Assembly: GCA_963667375.1 (NCBI GenBank)
Contig: OY763323.1
Coordinates: 2,790,001-2,854,000, forward strand
Length of the DNA stretch: 64,000 nucleotides
Direction of reading: 5' to 3'
Origin: G963556115 sp963667375
Lineage (GTDB): Bacteria > Planctomycetota > SZUA-567
Position 1 is the stretch's first letter. Each line of letters begins with the position of its first letter. The notes under the pieces are model-generated. The model was not told the DNA's origin. It searched no databases and worked only from the letters and a program-made list of their open reading frames with translations. Below, in pieces: positions 51,645-59,341 of the stretch. A program made the position numbers and the translations under genes.

Positions 51645-53224
51645 CTTTTAATAACATACTCCGGATAATAGCGTATGAAAATTTGGGTTATAATCCCTAT
51701 GCAAATAAAGTAAATCCAGCTGTAAATCATAATACTATTAGTGATTACGGTACTAGAACTTATCAGGTAAAATATACCCGCCACGATAAAAGCAGTTGCC
51801 CAGATCAAGGTTGTATATAAATTTGTCCGTATAAAGATTTGATTTTCCAGCATCTCTTCATTATAAGCATTAACCGCGTAATACGCGGTAAGCGGAAGGG
51901 ATACGATGCAGGATAAACCCCAAAGAATACCATATAATATATATGACAATATGATTATATTTATAGTTTCGCCACTATACAGGCTGCATATACCGAACAA
52001 TATTCCCAGGCCACAGGTAATGTAATCATAAATTGTAAACCGGTACCGCCAGCGTAACCCTAAAATTCCAGCCGAGACCACCAGTGTCAGAGTTGCGCCA
52101 TAATAGCCAGAGAAAGGTGAAATATTCCAGAACACCAGCAGTGGCAGTAAGAGCACCCAGAATCGGCTTCTATTCTTAATATTTTCAGCCTTCCCAGTAT
52201 TGTGCCTGGCAGTTTTAAACAGTTGTCCGAATTCAGCTAAAGTTGCGATATCGCCATTTACACTATATTTGCCGGCGAGTAAGGCTTGAGAGCCGGTTAT
52301 TTCATTATTTGAAATTTCCAGCCAGTTTTTTAAGGTTGTATTGATTTGCAGATCATGATTTTTAAAATCAGTGGTCAAAACATCGCACTTCTCTTTAGTA
52401 ATAATCAACTGATACTCTTCTAAGCTATCTGAAAAATTAAAATCAACAACCAGATCACGATGATAATAACTTTTATTATAAATTGCCGCCATCTGTTTTA
52501 GAAGTCTTAAACTTTTACTTTCGCTTATCCCTTCAATGTCCCATGAGGCATTGGCCATTTGCATGAATGCTGCAGGTTCAAATAATTTTTCAGCAAGTTT
52601 CCGCTGAGTATTTTCAGAAATCTTAGTGCTCTTTCCAAACTCTTCCCCCGCGTCAGTGACCAGTTGTAAATACTCGTCACAACGTTCTCTTACCTGCTCT
52701 ACTCGGAACAACTCACCCTCGGAACAGATTATTGAACTGTATCCATCCTTATAAATCAGATCAAATTGTTTAAGAAGTGCTTCATAGGTCGCATCGGTCT
52801 CACAAAACCCGCAGGTTGAAATTAAAACAGTTTGTTTTTTATGCAAATCATAACGTGACGGGTGATAACAGGAGCCGTCAGGCTTGGTTTCAATTTTGGG
52901 TGTGACTAGTGGTAAAAGCCGGTCCATTACGCATTTTACCTGTGACGGCATACTGTAATAGTATAAAGGAAAGGACCAGATTATGATATCTGATTCGACA
53001 TATGATTGTAATGGCATATCATCTTTATAGATACATTGTCCAGGGGTCTTCTCCCAGCAGCTGTAGCAACCGCAACATGGATGAATATTCTTGGAGTTAT
53101 AGGGCGAAAAAATTTCAATATCGCATTTAACCGCTTTGGATATTCCGTTTACAAAAGACTGTGTTATTTTAAAGGTATTGCTCGCTTCACCCTTAGGACT
53201 GCCATTAATAATTAGAACCTTCAT
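51635..53224 (-). CDS. Flavodoxin-fold / SCP2-like / six-helix membrane fusion protein
   Basis: 529 residues from ATG 53224 (GGAGA eight bases upstream; a TTG at 53266 is not favoured). Residues 1 to about 190 are an NADPH-dependent FMN reductase-like flavodoxin fold (MKVLIINGSPKGEASNTFKI) with the cysteine spacing C50-x2-C53-x2-C56-x7-C64, as in iron-sulfur flavoproteins. Residues about 235-345 resemble an SCP2 lipid-binding domain (DLVVDFNFSDSLEEYQL, then YSVNGDIATLAEFGQLF). The rest has six hydrophobic helices. The second and third parts are paralogous to the 304-residue protein encoded upstream. A redox protein tethered to a membrane with a lipid-binding module is suggested; function unknown. 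Confidence 0.75.
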   Translation of the reverse strand: MKVLIINGSPKGEASNTFKITQSFVNGISKAVKCDIEIFSPYNSKNIHPCCGCYSCWEKTPGQCIYKDDMPLQSYVESDIIIWSFPLYYYSMPSQVKCVMDRLLPLVTPKIETKPDGSCYHPSRYDLHKKQTVLISTCGFCETDATYEALLKQFDLIYKDGYSSIICSEGELFRVEQVRERCDEYLQLVTDAGEEFGKSTKISENTQRKLAEKLFEPAAFMQMANASWDIEGISESKSLRLLKQMAAIYNKSYYHRDLVVDFNFSDSLEEYQLIITKEKCDVLTTDFKNHDLQINTTLKNWLEISNNEITGSQALLAGKYSVNGDIATLAEFGQLFKTARHNTGKAENIKNRSRFWVLLLPLLVFWNISPFSGYYGATLTLVVSAGILGLRWRYRFTIYDYITCGLGILFGICSLYSGETINIIILSYILYGILWGLSCIVSLPLTAYYAVNAYNEEMLENQIFIRTNLYTTLIWATAFIVAGIFYLISSSTVITNSIMIYSWIYFICIGIITQIFIRYYPEYVIKRKK

Positions 53225-53262
53225 GCCAATTTCTCCAGTCTTAGAGTACTTTGTCAACCCAG

Positions 53263-53511
53263 TCAATCGTTTTCTGTATATTTTATCTTCCCAGATATCC
53301 CTGTAAATATGTCAAGTGGACCAGTTGTTTTTCCGGAATACTCGTTTATCAGCTGAGTCGTACCATCCATCTTCCGGGTCAGCTCAAGAAAATACTTTTT
53401 GTACATTAATATCATTGCAAGATTTTGCTTAATATCTTCAAGAAATAATGACTCAGGCATGCTGGTATACTGGCCTGAGTCATTCATAAAGTGAGCTGTA
53501 CGAATAATCAA
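53263..53511 (-). CDS. Short hypothetical protein between the two SCP2-like membrane genes
   Basis: Up to 82 residues, no family recognised; the readable part (LEDIKQNLAMILMYKKYFLE) looks amphipathic-helical. None of the possible starts (TTG 53511, ATG 53487, ATG 53460) has a good ribosome site, and a 10-bp inverted repeat lies inside it. May be a real small gene or chance reading. Its TGA lies 39 bases before the next gene's ATG. Confidence 0.35.
   Translation of the reverse strand: MIIRTAHFMNDSGQYTSMPESLFLEDIKQNLAMILMYKKYFLELTRKMDGTTQLINEYSGKTTGPLDIFTGISGKIKYTEND
53449..53482. repeat. 10-bp inverted repeat after the 304-residue membrane protein gene
   Basis: TGACTCAGGC and GCCTGAGTCA separated by 14 bases, 30 bases beyond the stop of the 304-residue gene. 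On the minus strand a moderately T-rich TTATTTCTT follows, so a weak terminator is possible; an operator is the alternative. Confidence 0.5.
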
Positions 53512-54426
53512 TTAATTAGAAGCGTTATTTCTCAGCTTACAGCTGAAAAAAGTATTCATGACATATCTGGTAATAAGCCACAAAAGCCCAGAAAATACAA
53601 CGGCATAAACAATAAGCTCATTTGTGTTGGACTCAGACTGATAAATTCCAATAAATATACCAAAAAGAACAAATAAAATACCCCACCCTCCTGATATATA
53701 ACTGCAGATTTTTTTACTTTTTGCGGGAGACAGAGTCGAGAGATCAAAAACCTCTGCCATATATTCAGCCAGCATCGGATATTCGGTAAAGGTTGAGGCG
53801 CACCAGATAATACCCAATAAAATATATGCCGCCGGTATGATATACACTGCATATCCATTCATTATGCATAATAGACCGGCGATAACCCCGATAGCAACCG
53901 TCGCATAATTTAAAATGGAATATTTGTCTTTGACGAAAATCTTAATAGCTGAAATTGCCGTAAGGACGACAAGAATTCCCCCCCAGAAATCTGTTATAAT
54001 TGCTCCTAGCCACAAAGCTATAATCGGAGCATGAAGAATAAATACCTGAGATTTTGCAGGGTTTATACTGTTCTCAACTTTAGCCGCAACATCCATGCTT
54101 AACAGTTCCGGTAATATTTTCAGCGCAGCTCGGTCACCCTCGATATTGCAGTCAATACTGCTCCAATCTGTTGAATCTGCCGCTAAAGAATCACTTAACT
54201 GTTGGAGCGTGTCAAGTTTTGACTCAATTCTGACGGTAAAATTCAAGAAATTATCAGTGGCTACAACACACTTTGTTCTGAAAAACTGCAGCTGGAATCG
54301 CTCGGAAGTATCATTAAACCAAAACTCATACACCAGATCCTGCTGATAAGCGCTCTGGTTATACATAGTTGCCATGCCCTGCAAGAGAAGATAACCTACT
54401 GATAATTTTGGGTTATTTCTATTCAT
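53512..54426 (-). CDS. SCP2-like domain protein with six-helix membrane region
   Basis: 304 residues. An SCP2-like N-terminal half (YLLLQGMATMYNQSAYQQDL, then the domain around FWFNDTSERFQLQF) and six hydrophobic helices (about 130-295). It aligns along its whole length with residues about 225-529 of the flavodoxin fusion protein (QMAAIYNKSYYHRDLVVDF there), so the two arose by duplication plus gain or loss of the flavodoxin part. GGGAG lies seven bases before the ATG. Not a family I recognise by name. Confidence 0.78.
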   Translation of the reverse strand: MNRNNPKLSVGYLLLQGMATMYNQSAYQQDLVYEFWFNDTSERFQLQFFRTKCVVATDNFLNFTVRIESKLDTLQQLSDSLAADSTDWSSIDCNIEGDRAALKILPELLSMDVAAKVENSINPAKSQVFILHAPIIALWLGAIITDFWGGILVVLTAISAIKIFVKDKYSILNYATVAIGVIAGLLCIMNGYAVYIIPAAYILLGIIWCASTFTEYPMLAEYMAEVFDLSTLSPAKSKKICSYISGGWGILFVLFGIFIGIYQSESNTNELIVYAVVFSGLLWLITRYVMNTFFSCKLRNNASN

Positions 54427-54458
54427 TGTCTTACTCCCAGTATAACGACTGCGAAAGA

Positions 54459-54487
54459 ATGATAGATGTTAAGTTGACACCACACAA
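54459..54487 (-). promoter_or_regulatory. Candidate promoter of the SCP2-like membrane gene pair
   Basis: Minus strand TTGTGT (3/6), 17 bases, TATCAT (5/6), about 35 bases before the ATG at 54426. Confidence 0.45.
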
Positions 54488-54531
54488 CAACTAATCTTAT
54501 CGTTTAAAACAAAAATGTCAAAATAAAAAGC

Positions 54532-54564
54532 AAGGCACTACCACCTGAATAGTGATAGTGCCTT
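54532..54564 (-). terminator. Terminator of the che operon
   Basis: AAGGCACTA pairs with TAGTGCCTT over a 15-base loop and is followed on the minus strand by GCTTTTTATTTT, 25 bases beyond the CheX stop. Confidence 0.8.
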
Positions 54565-54588
54565 AAAATTATAATATATAATGATTTA

Positions 54589-55041
54589 TTAGAAAGCGAG
54601 TACTGCTCTAACAAAGTGTGTTTCATCAACTATACAATTACAGATGATAGATTCAGTCGGCGGGTTTGACTTTCCTGTTCCTGATTCGGGAACAGAAAGA
54701 ATAAATTTACCAGCTTTTTCGCCAAAACTAAGTAGAAAGCTTCCCGCTAGCGTATTAGTGAGTTCTGCAACGGTGTCCATTACCGCCTTTTGTTCGATTT
54801 CAATCATTCCGGCATACATGGTATCAGCCATCTCTTTGGCAAATTCATTGGGTAAACAAAACTCTACTGAGCTCATCTCGTGAATACTGTCAATTTTAAC
54901 TTTTCCCCATAAAAAAGTCACGTCGTCATCGATAATTTCATCAATAGTTTCATCAAATGGTCTTACTTCAGCAAAGGCCATAGTCTCGAGTGTGTCCTGT
55001 ACCGATTGGAACAATGCGGCGCTCAACTCGTCTTTATTCAT
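54589..55041 (-). CDS. cheX: CheX-like chemotaxis phosphatase
   Basis: 150 residues of the CheC/CheX/FliY family, which removes phosphate from CheY. The central helix with the catalytic Glu-x2-Asn reads MDTVAELTNTLAGSFLLSFG, the usual single-centre CheX form. It follows the CheY gene by six bases and ends the che operon. TATACTCC-type weak ribosome site. Confidence 0.85.
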   Translation of the reverse strand: MNKDELSAALFQSVQDTLETMAFAEVRPFDETIDEIIDDDVTFLWGKVKIDSIHEMSSVEFCLPNEFAKEMADTMYAGMIEIEQKAVMDTVAELTNTLAGSFLLSFGEKAGKFILSVPESGTGKSNPPTESIICNCIVDETHFVRAVLAF

Positions 55042-55047
55042 AATTGT

Positions 55048-55434
55048 TTATACTCCTAATTCCGGGAAAACCTTTTCCAAGGCATCAGCAACAACCGGTG
55101 GATTAATTGGTTTGGAGAGAATAGCAACTACTCCAAGATTCATCAATTCTTCACGCTGTGCTTCATTACCGGCACTGGTTACGACAAGTACCGGGGTGCC
55201 GTTCAGGCGAGGACTTGCGGAGATTCTACGCATTAATTCCAGACCGTCAACATCAGGCATGGTTAAATCTGTAACCAGTAGGTCAGTTGGTACTTCTTTC
55301 AACTTTTCAAGGGCTTCAGCCCCATCTGATGCTTCAACGAATTCAGCATCATTGAGACCGGATATTTCCAGGCATCTGCGCAAAAACATCCTAGCCAGGG
55401 CTGAATCATCAGCAATAACTACTCGCTTGGTCAT
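55048..55434 (-). CDS. cheY: CheY-like response regulator
   Basis: 128 residues, one receiver domain. All phosphorylation residues are intact: acidic pair VVIADDSALAR, phospho-Asp TDLLVTDLTMPDVDG, the Thr/Ser VVTSAGN and Lys ILSKPINPP. Likely the operon's output to the flagellar motor or other target. AGGAGAT lies about seven bases before the ATG. Confidence 0.93.
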   Translation of the reverse strand: MTKRVVIADDSALARMFLRRCLEISGLNDAEFVEASDGAEALEKLKEVPTDLLVTDLTMPDVDGLELMRRISASPRLNGTPVLVVTSAGNEAQREELMNLGVVAILSKPINPPVVADALEKVFPELGV

Positions 55435-55455
55435 TTTATATCATCTCCTAAAAAG

Positions 55456-56325
55456 TTATTTTGTCTTTGTTTCATCCAAAGCAGAAGCGGTCTTTCCAAA
55501 TTCAAGTCCAAGCATCAACAACATTCTGTCCAATTCGTTTCTATCAATTTCAATATATTGATCATACGATAAATCCAAGGAATAATGTAATGTGTCTACA
55601 CCGGTTCCATTTCCAGCCATCATTGCAACCGTATCTGCAAGATGAATTGTAAAACACAATGGTTTAAATTCAGTCGGGGCTTCATGCGGGTGATGATGAT
55701 ACCGTACAACCGACTTTATTGTTTCAGGCAGATTCCAGTGCTTTGCCAGAATCGCACCAATTTCACAATGATCGACCCCTACCAGCCTTTTTTCAACCTC
55801 TAAAAAATCACTTGGAGCCGAAGACGCAAAAACTTCTCGAACTTCATCAAGTTTTTCAGCCAGGTATGCTGAAAGAATAGCTTTGCCGATATCATGCAGA
55901 AGGCCAGCGGTATAAGCGACATTCGGATCAACTTTTTTAGATGTAAATTTTGCAAACTCTTTTGAAGCGATAGCAGTACGTAAACTGTGAAGCCAGAGAT
56001 CACCTTCGCTGCTCTCATAGCCCTTAAGTTCAGATTCATAAATACAGGCACAACTGGCACCAAGGGCAATACCGACAACGAGTTTATCACCTAGATAGCT
56101 TACTGCGGTTGCAATTGAATCGACAGCAGTCCGGCGGGCATATGTTGCTGAATTAGCAATTTTCAGCAACTGTCCGGCTAGCATGGGGTCACTGGCAACA
56201 ACCCTGACCACATCATCAACCGTATGCGATTCTACCAGTGTCAAATTAAGCAGCTCTGAAGCCGTTCTGGACATAGGCGGAATCATTTTAACATCACGAA
56301 TAATTTTATTAACAATATCATCCAT
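55456..56325 (-). CDS. HDOD-domain protein
   Basis: 289 residues from ATG 56325 (AGGGGA nine bases upstream). An HDOD signalling domain covers most of it (PPMSRTASELLNLTLVE, VASDPMLAGQLLKIANSATY, AVSYLGDKLVVGIALG, LLHDIGKAILSAYLAEK, GVDHCEIGAILAKHWNLPET). It keeps the HD pair in LLHDIGK although HDOD proteins are often inactive. HDOD proteins act in regulation and signalling. The start overlaps the end of cheD by 12 bases on the longer reading, so it belongs to the operon. Confidence 0.88.
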   Translation of the reverse strand: MDDIVNKIIRDVKMIPPMSRTASELLNLTLVESHTVDDVVRVVASDPMLAGQLLKIANSATYARRTAVDSIATAVSYLGDKLVVGIALGASCACIYESELKGYESSEGDLWLHSLRTAIASKEFAKFTSKKVDPNVAYTAGLLHDIGKAILSAYLAEKLDEVREVFASSAPSDFLEVEKRLVGVDHCEIGAILAKHWNLPETIKSVVRYHHHPHEAPTEFKPLCFTIHLADTVAMMAGNGTGVDTLHYSLDLSYDQYIEIDRNELDRMLLMLGLEFGKTASALDETKTK

Positions 56326-56336
56326 AATAGCTTCCC

Positions 56337-56831
56337 CTATATCTCCCAATCAACACGACCAGGGCTGGATAAAACTACTTTCCCTGTATCCTTAAAAATA
56401 GCAACACTCCTGCTGAAATTACCTCCTACATCTTCTGCAACTGCTCCTAAACCATACTGCCATAAAACCTTACGTATAGCCAAAGCATTACGTTTTCCAA
56501 TATTGAATGTATTATTAGTATCCGCAACATTTGCACCGCCAGCAAGTTTAACAATAAGTCCGGCCCCTTTAGAAACCGAACCGGCTTGCTTCTTCATCTC
56601 AGCGAGTAATGCTGGTACTGCCGTATCAGCAAAATGTCCCGGATTTTCTTTTGCGCGTTCTGGACTTATCTTTGAATCTGGCAAGGCAACATGTGCCATA
56701 CCGACACAACGTGTTTTACGATCAAGCATACATATTGCAATACATGATCCTAAAGCCAAAGTTTTAACAACGCCTCCAGGTTCAGAGACAACACCATAAT
56801 CTCCAACACCCAGAATCAATTTCTGTGACAT
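56337..56831 (-). CDS. cheD: Chemoreceptor glutamine deamidase CheD
   Basis: 164 residues. The catalytic Cys is in TLALGSCIAICML and the His in GMAHVALPDS, both intact; VKLAGGANV and VGGNFSRSVAIF are also conserved. CheD converts receptor Gln to Glu and, with CheX/CheC, modulates CheY-P removal. It follows CheB by three bases. Confidence 0.93.
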   Translation of the reverse strand: MSQKLILGVGDYGVVSEPGGVVKTLALGSCIAICMLDRKTRCVGMAHVALPDSKISPERAKENPGHFADTAVPALLAEMKKQAGSVSKGAGLIVKLAGGANVADTNNTFNIGKRNALAIRKVLWQYGLGAVAEDVGGNFSRSVAIFKDTGKVVLSSPGRVDWEI

Positions 56832-56834
56832 TCG

Positions 56835-57890
56835 TTATGCTCCCGACAATAAATTCAATAGAGTTGAAGCAATATTTTTCAAGGAGACCAGACGTTCGGC
56901 GCCTCCTTTAAGATATGCTTCTTTGGGCATACCAAATACAACACAACTCTCTTCATCCTGTGCAATACAGCGAGCACCGGCATCTCGCATCGCCTTCATT
57001 CCTGTCGCACCGTCAGCTCCCATTCCTGTTAGCATAGCACCTACAGCATTTGCGCCGACACATTTTGCTACCGACTGCATTAAGACTTCAACAGACGGAC
57101 AATGTCCACAGCACAGCGGACCTTCTTTTACTTCAGCTATATAGAATCCACCCGAACGGATAACCCGCAAATGCTTACCTCCCGGTGCAATCAGAATTCT
57201 GCCGGTCATTATGCGGTCACCATCTTCAGCCTCTTTTACTTCCATCGAACATTCGGAATTCATACGCTCTGAGAACATTTTTGTAAAACCCGCAGGCATA
57301 TGCTGTACTATTACGACCCCAGGTGTTGTCCGGGGAAATTTAGAGATTACTTCCTTGATTGCTTCGGTACCACCGGTTGAAGCACCAATAACTATAATTT
57401 TATCGGTAGTCTCAGGCAGTGCCGTATAACTCAATGTCCTCCCTGAAGAGAGTTGAACTGGTTTGTTTTTCCAGTGCGAAACATTGGCCGTTGAGGCAAT
57501 CTTTACTTTAGTCTTAAGCTGAGCCATCATCTCCTGCAGCCCACTGGCAACATTCGCTTTTGGCTTAGTTACAATATCAACAGCCCCTGCTTCCAAAGCA
57601 TCAAGGGTTATTTTCTTACCTTTTTCAGTAAGGCTGCTGACCATTACCACTGGAATAGGAAACTGCGGCATAAGCTTTCGTAGAAATTCAACTCCATCCA
57701 TACGTGGCATTTCTACATCTAATGTCAACACATCAGGCCTATATTCTAGAATTTTATCCCGCGCCATATATGGATCTGAAGCAGTAGCGACCACCTCAAT
57801 CCCGGGATCAGAGTTCAGTCCTTCTTTTAAGATATTCCGTACCAGTGCAGAGTCATCAATAACTAAAACTTTAATGATCTTTGCAGGCAT
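56835..57890 (-). CDS. cheB: Chemotaxis methylesterase CheB
   Basis: 351 residues: receiver (KVLVIDDSALVRNILKEGL, phospho-Asp in VLTLDVEMPRMDGVEF, Lys in IVTKPKANV) and methylesterase domain with catalytic Ser IVIGASTGGTEAI, His VIVQHMPAGFTKMF and Asp MLTGMGADGATGMKAM. Removes methyl groups from receptors. Its ATG shares one base with the CheR stop (TAATG). Confidence 0.96.
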   Translation of the reverse strand: MPAKIIKVLVIDDSALVRNILKEGLNSDPGIEVVATASDPYMARDKILEYRPDVLTLDVEMPRMDGVEFLRKLMPQFPIPVVMVSSLTEKGKKITLDALEAGAVDIVTKPKANVASGLQEMMAQLKTKVKIASTANVSHWKNKPVQLSSGRTLSYTALPETTDKIIVIGASTGGTEAIKEVISKFPRTTPGVVIVQHMPAGFTKMFSERMNSECSMEVKEAEDGDRIMTGRILIAPGGKHLRVIRSGGFYIAEVKEGPLCCGHCPSVEVLMQSVAKCVGANAVGAMLTGMGADGATGMKAMRDAGARCIAQDEESCVVFGMPKEAYLKGGAERLVSLKNIASTLLNLLSGA

Positions 57891-58708
57891 TAGCCTTCCT
57901 TTCTATATACTGCAGGCATAATATATCTCCACCTGGAATTATCACGTCCTAATGTTTCTGAATGGCCAATAAAAAGATAGCCTCCCGGGACTGTGATATC
58001 ATATAGCCTGTCAACAAGAGCTTCACGTGTTTGCTTGTCAAAATATATCATAACATTCCTGCAGAAAATAGTATCCATCTTTTTCTTGAATGGGAATTTT
58101 TTATTCATCAGGTTGAGACGGCGATAAATAACTTCTTTTTTAAGCTCAGAAGTTACTTCCCAACTGTCAACCCCTATTTTCCGTAAAAATTTATTCTTAA
58201 GATTTTCCGGAACCAGCGAAATCCTTTCTGTAGGGTATACCCCTTTGATTGCAGTATTCAATGCTTTTTCAGAGATATCTGTAGCTAGTAATCCTACATC
58301 CCAGAAGCGATAATCCATTCCAAAAGCCTGCATTATCAGCATCATGATAGTATAGGGTTCTTCACCGGTTGCTGCAGCAGCACACCATAATCTGATATCT
58401 TTATCATTGCTTTGTACATGTCTTTGTTTGATATCAGGCAGAACTGTATTTATAAAGAAGTCAAAATGCTCCTTTTCTCTGAAAAAAAAAGTGTGATTGG
58501 TTGAAATCCGATTAACCAGTTCACTCAATGCTGCCGGTGTCTTCGTTAAATAATCACAATATTGTTCAAATGACGTAAATTTAAGCTGTTTAAGCAACTT
58601 TTGTAATCTGCCGACAACGAGACTCTTTTTTTGTTCGGTCAAATTAATGCCAAAATTATTATATACAAGGGTGCGGATGATGTTGAACTCTTTTTCAGAG
58701 ATTTCCAT
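57890..58708 (-). CDS. cheR: Chemotaxis methyltransferase CheR
   Basis: About 272 residues from ATG 58708: EISEKEFNIIRTLVYNNFGI starts the usual N-terminal domain, and the SAM-binding domain shows LWCAAAATGEEPYTIMMLIM and IFCRNVMIYFDKQTREALVD. ATG 58708 has AGGA just three bases before it, and ATG 58720 or TTG 58804 (which would overlap cheD2 by 40 bases) are alternatives. Methylates receptor Glu. Coupled to CheB. Confidence 0.93.
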   Translation of the reverse strand: MEISEKEFNIIRTLVYNNFGINLTEQKKSLVVGRLQKLLKQLKFTSFEQYCDYLTKTPAALSELVNRISTNHTFFFREKEHFDFFINTVLPDIKQRHVQSNDKDIRLWCAAAATGEEPYTIMMLIMQAFGMDYRFWDVGLLATDISEKALNTAIKGVYPTERISLVPENLKNKFLRKIGVDSWEVTSELKKEVIYRRLNLMNKKFPFKKKMDTIFCRNVMIYFDKQTREALVDRLYDITVPGGYLFIGHSETLGRDNSRWRYIMPAVYRKEG

Positions 58709-58764
58709 CAGTCCTGTCATTTCACGTTTTATAACCTCACTGATACTCTCGTGATCTTCAGAGT

Positions 58765-59298
58765 TCAACGTAAATTCTCCCGTCTTTTTCTCTCTTCCGG
58801 GCAATATGGAGGATACCAGTCAGTCTTGCGAATCTTTGAAACCTTTGCTATAAAAATTTCCCCGGTTCCTGAATGAAAGACAATTTTGCGCCCCTTACTG
58901 CCTCCAACATCCTTGCCAATAATAGAAATATTATATTTTTGCAGAATTTCACAACCTACATTGATGTTATTTTCACTAAGTCCCGGGATATAATATTTTG
59001 AATTAATATCATCAGCACCACCACAAATATGTGCTTCAAGGTTATCCCGTACTTCACTCAAGTCGCCAAACATTGAAACCAGCGAAGCAATAGATGGTGC
59101 TGCAAAAGAAGCAGTTGACTGGTTATCGATTCTTTTGGGATGCGTATAGACACACATACCACCGCGTTTCCTTTCAGAATCAAAGATAGTAACCGCTACG
59201 CCAGAAGCAATGACTGCTGCTAGATGCATAGGCTCATAGGGGACACATACATATCCCGGCTCAAGGAAGAATTTTTTAGTCACTTCATTTTTATCCAC
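58765..59298 (-). CDS. CheD paralogue lacking catalytic Cys and His
   Basis: 177 residues from GTG 59298. The whole CheD fold is recognisable (AAVIASGVAVTIFDSERKRG, GGMCVYTHPKR, AHICGGADDIN, IIGKDVGGSKGRKIVFHSGT) and it aligns without gaps to the CheD of this operon over the active site: the catalytic Cys becomes Gly (ASGVAV against LGSCIAI) and the His becomes Val (GMCVYTHP against GMAHVALP). It should not deamidate receptors; a structural or binding role in the CheD/CheX/CheY circuit is inference. Between cheA and cheR. Confidence 0.85.
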   Translation of the reverse strand: MDKNEVTKKFFLEPGYVCVPYEPMHLAAVIASGVAVTIFDSERKRGGMCVYTHPKRIDNQSTASFAAPSIASLVSMFGDLSEVRDNLEAHICGGADDINSKYYIPGLSENNINVGCEILQKYNISIIGKDVGGSKGRKIVFHSGTGEIFIAKVSKIRKTDWYPPYCPEERKRRENLR

Positions 59299-59341
59299 TT
59301 AATCACCACTCTAGCATTCAGCAATTAGTAATAAAACTATT

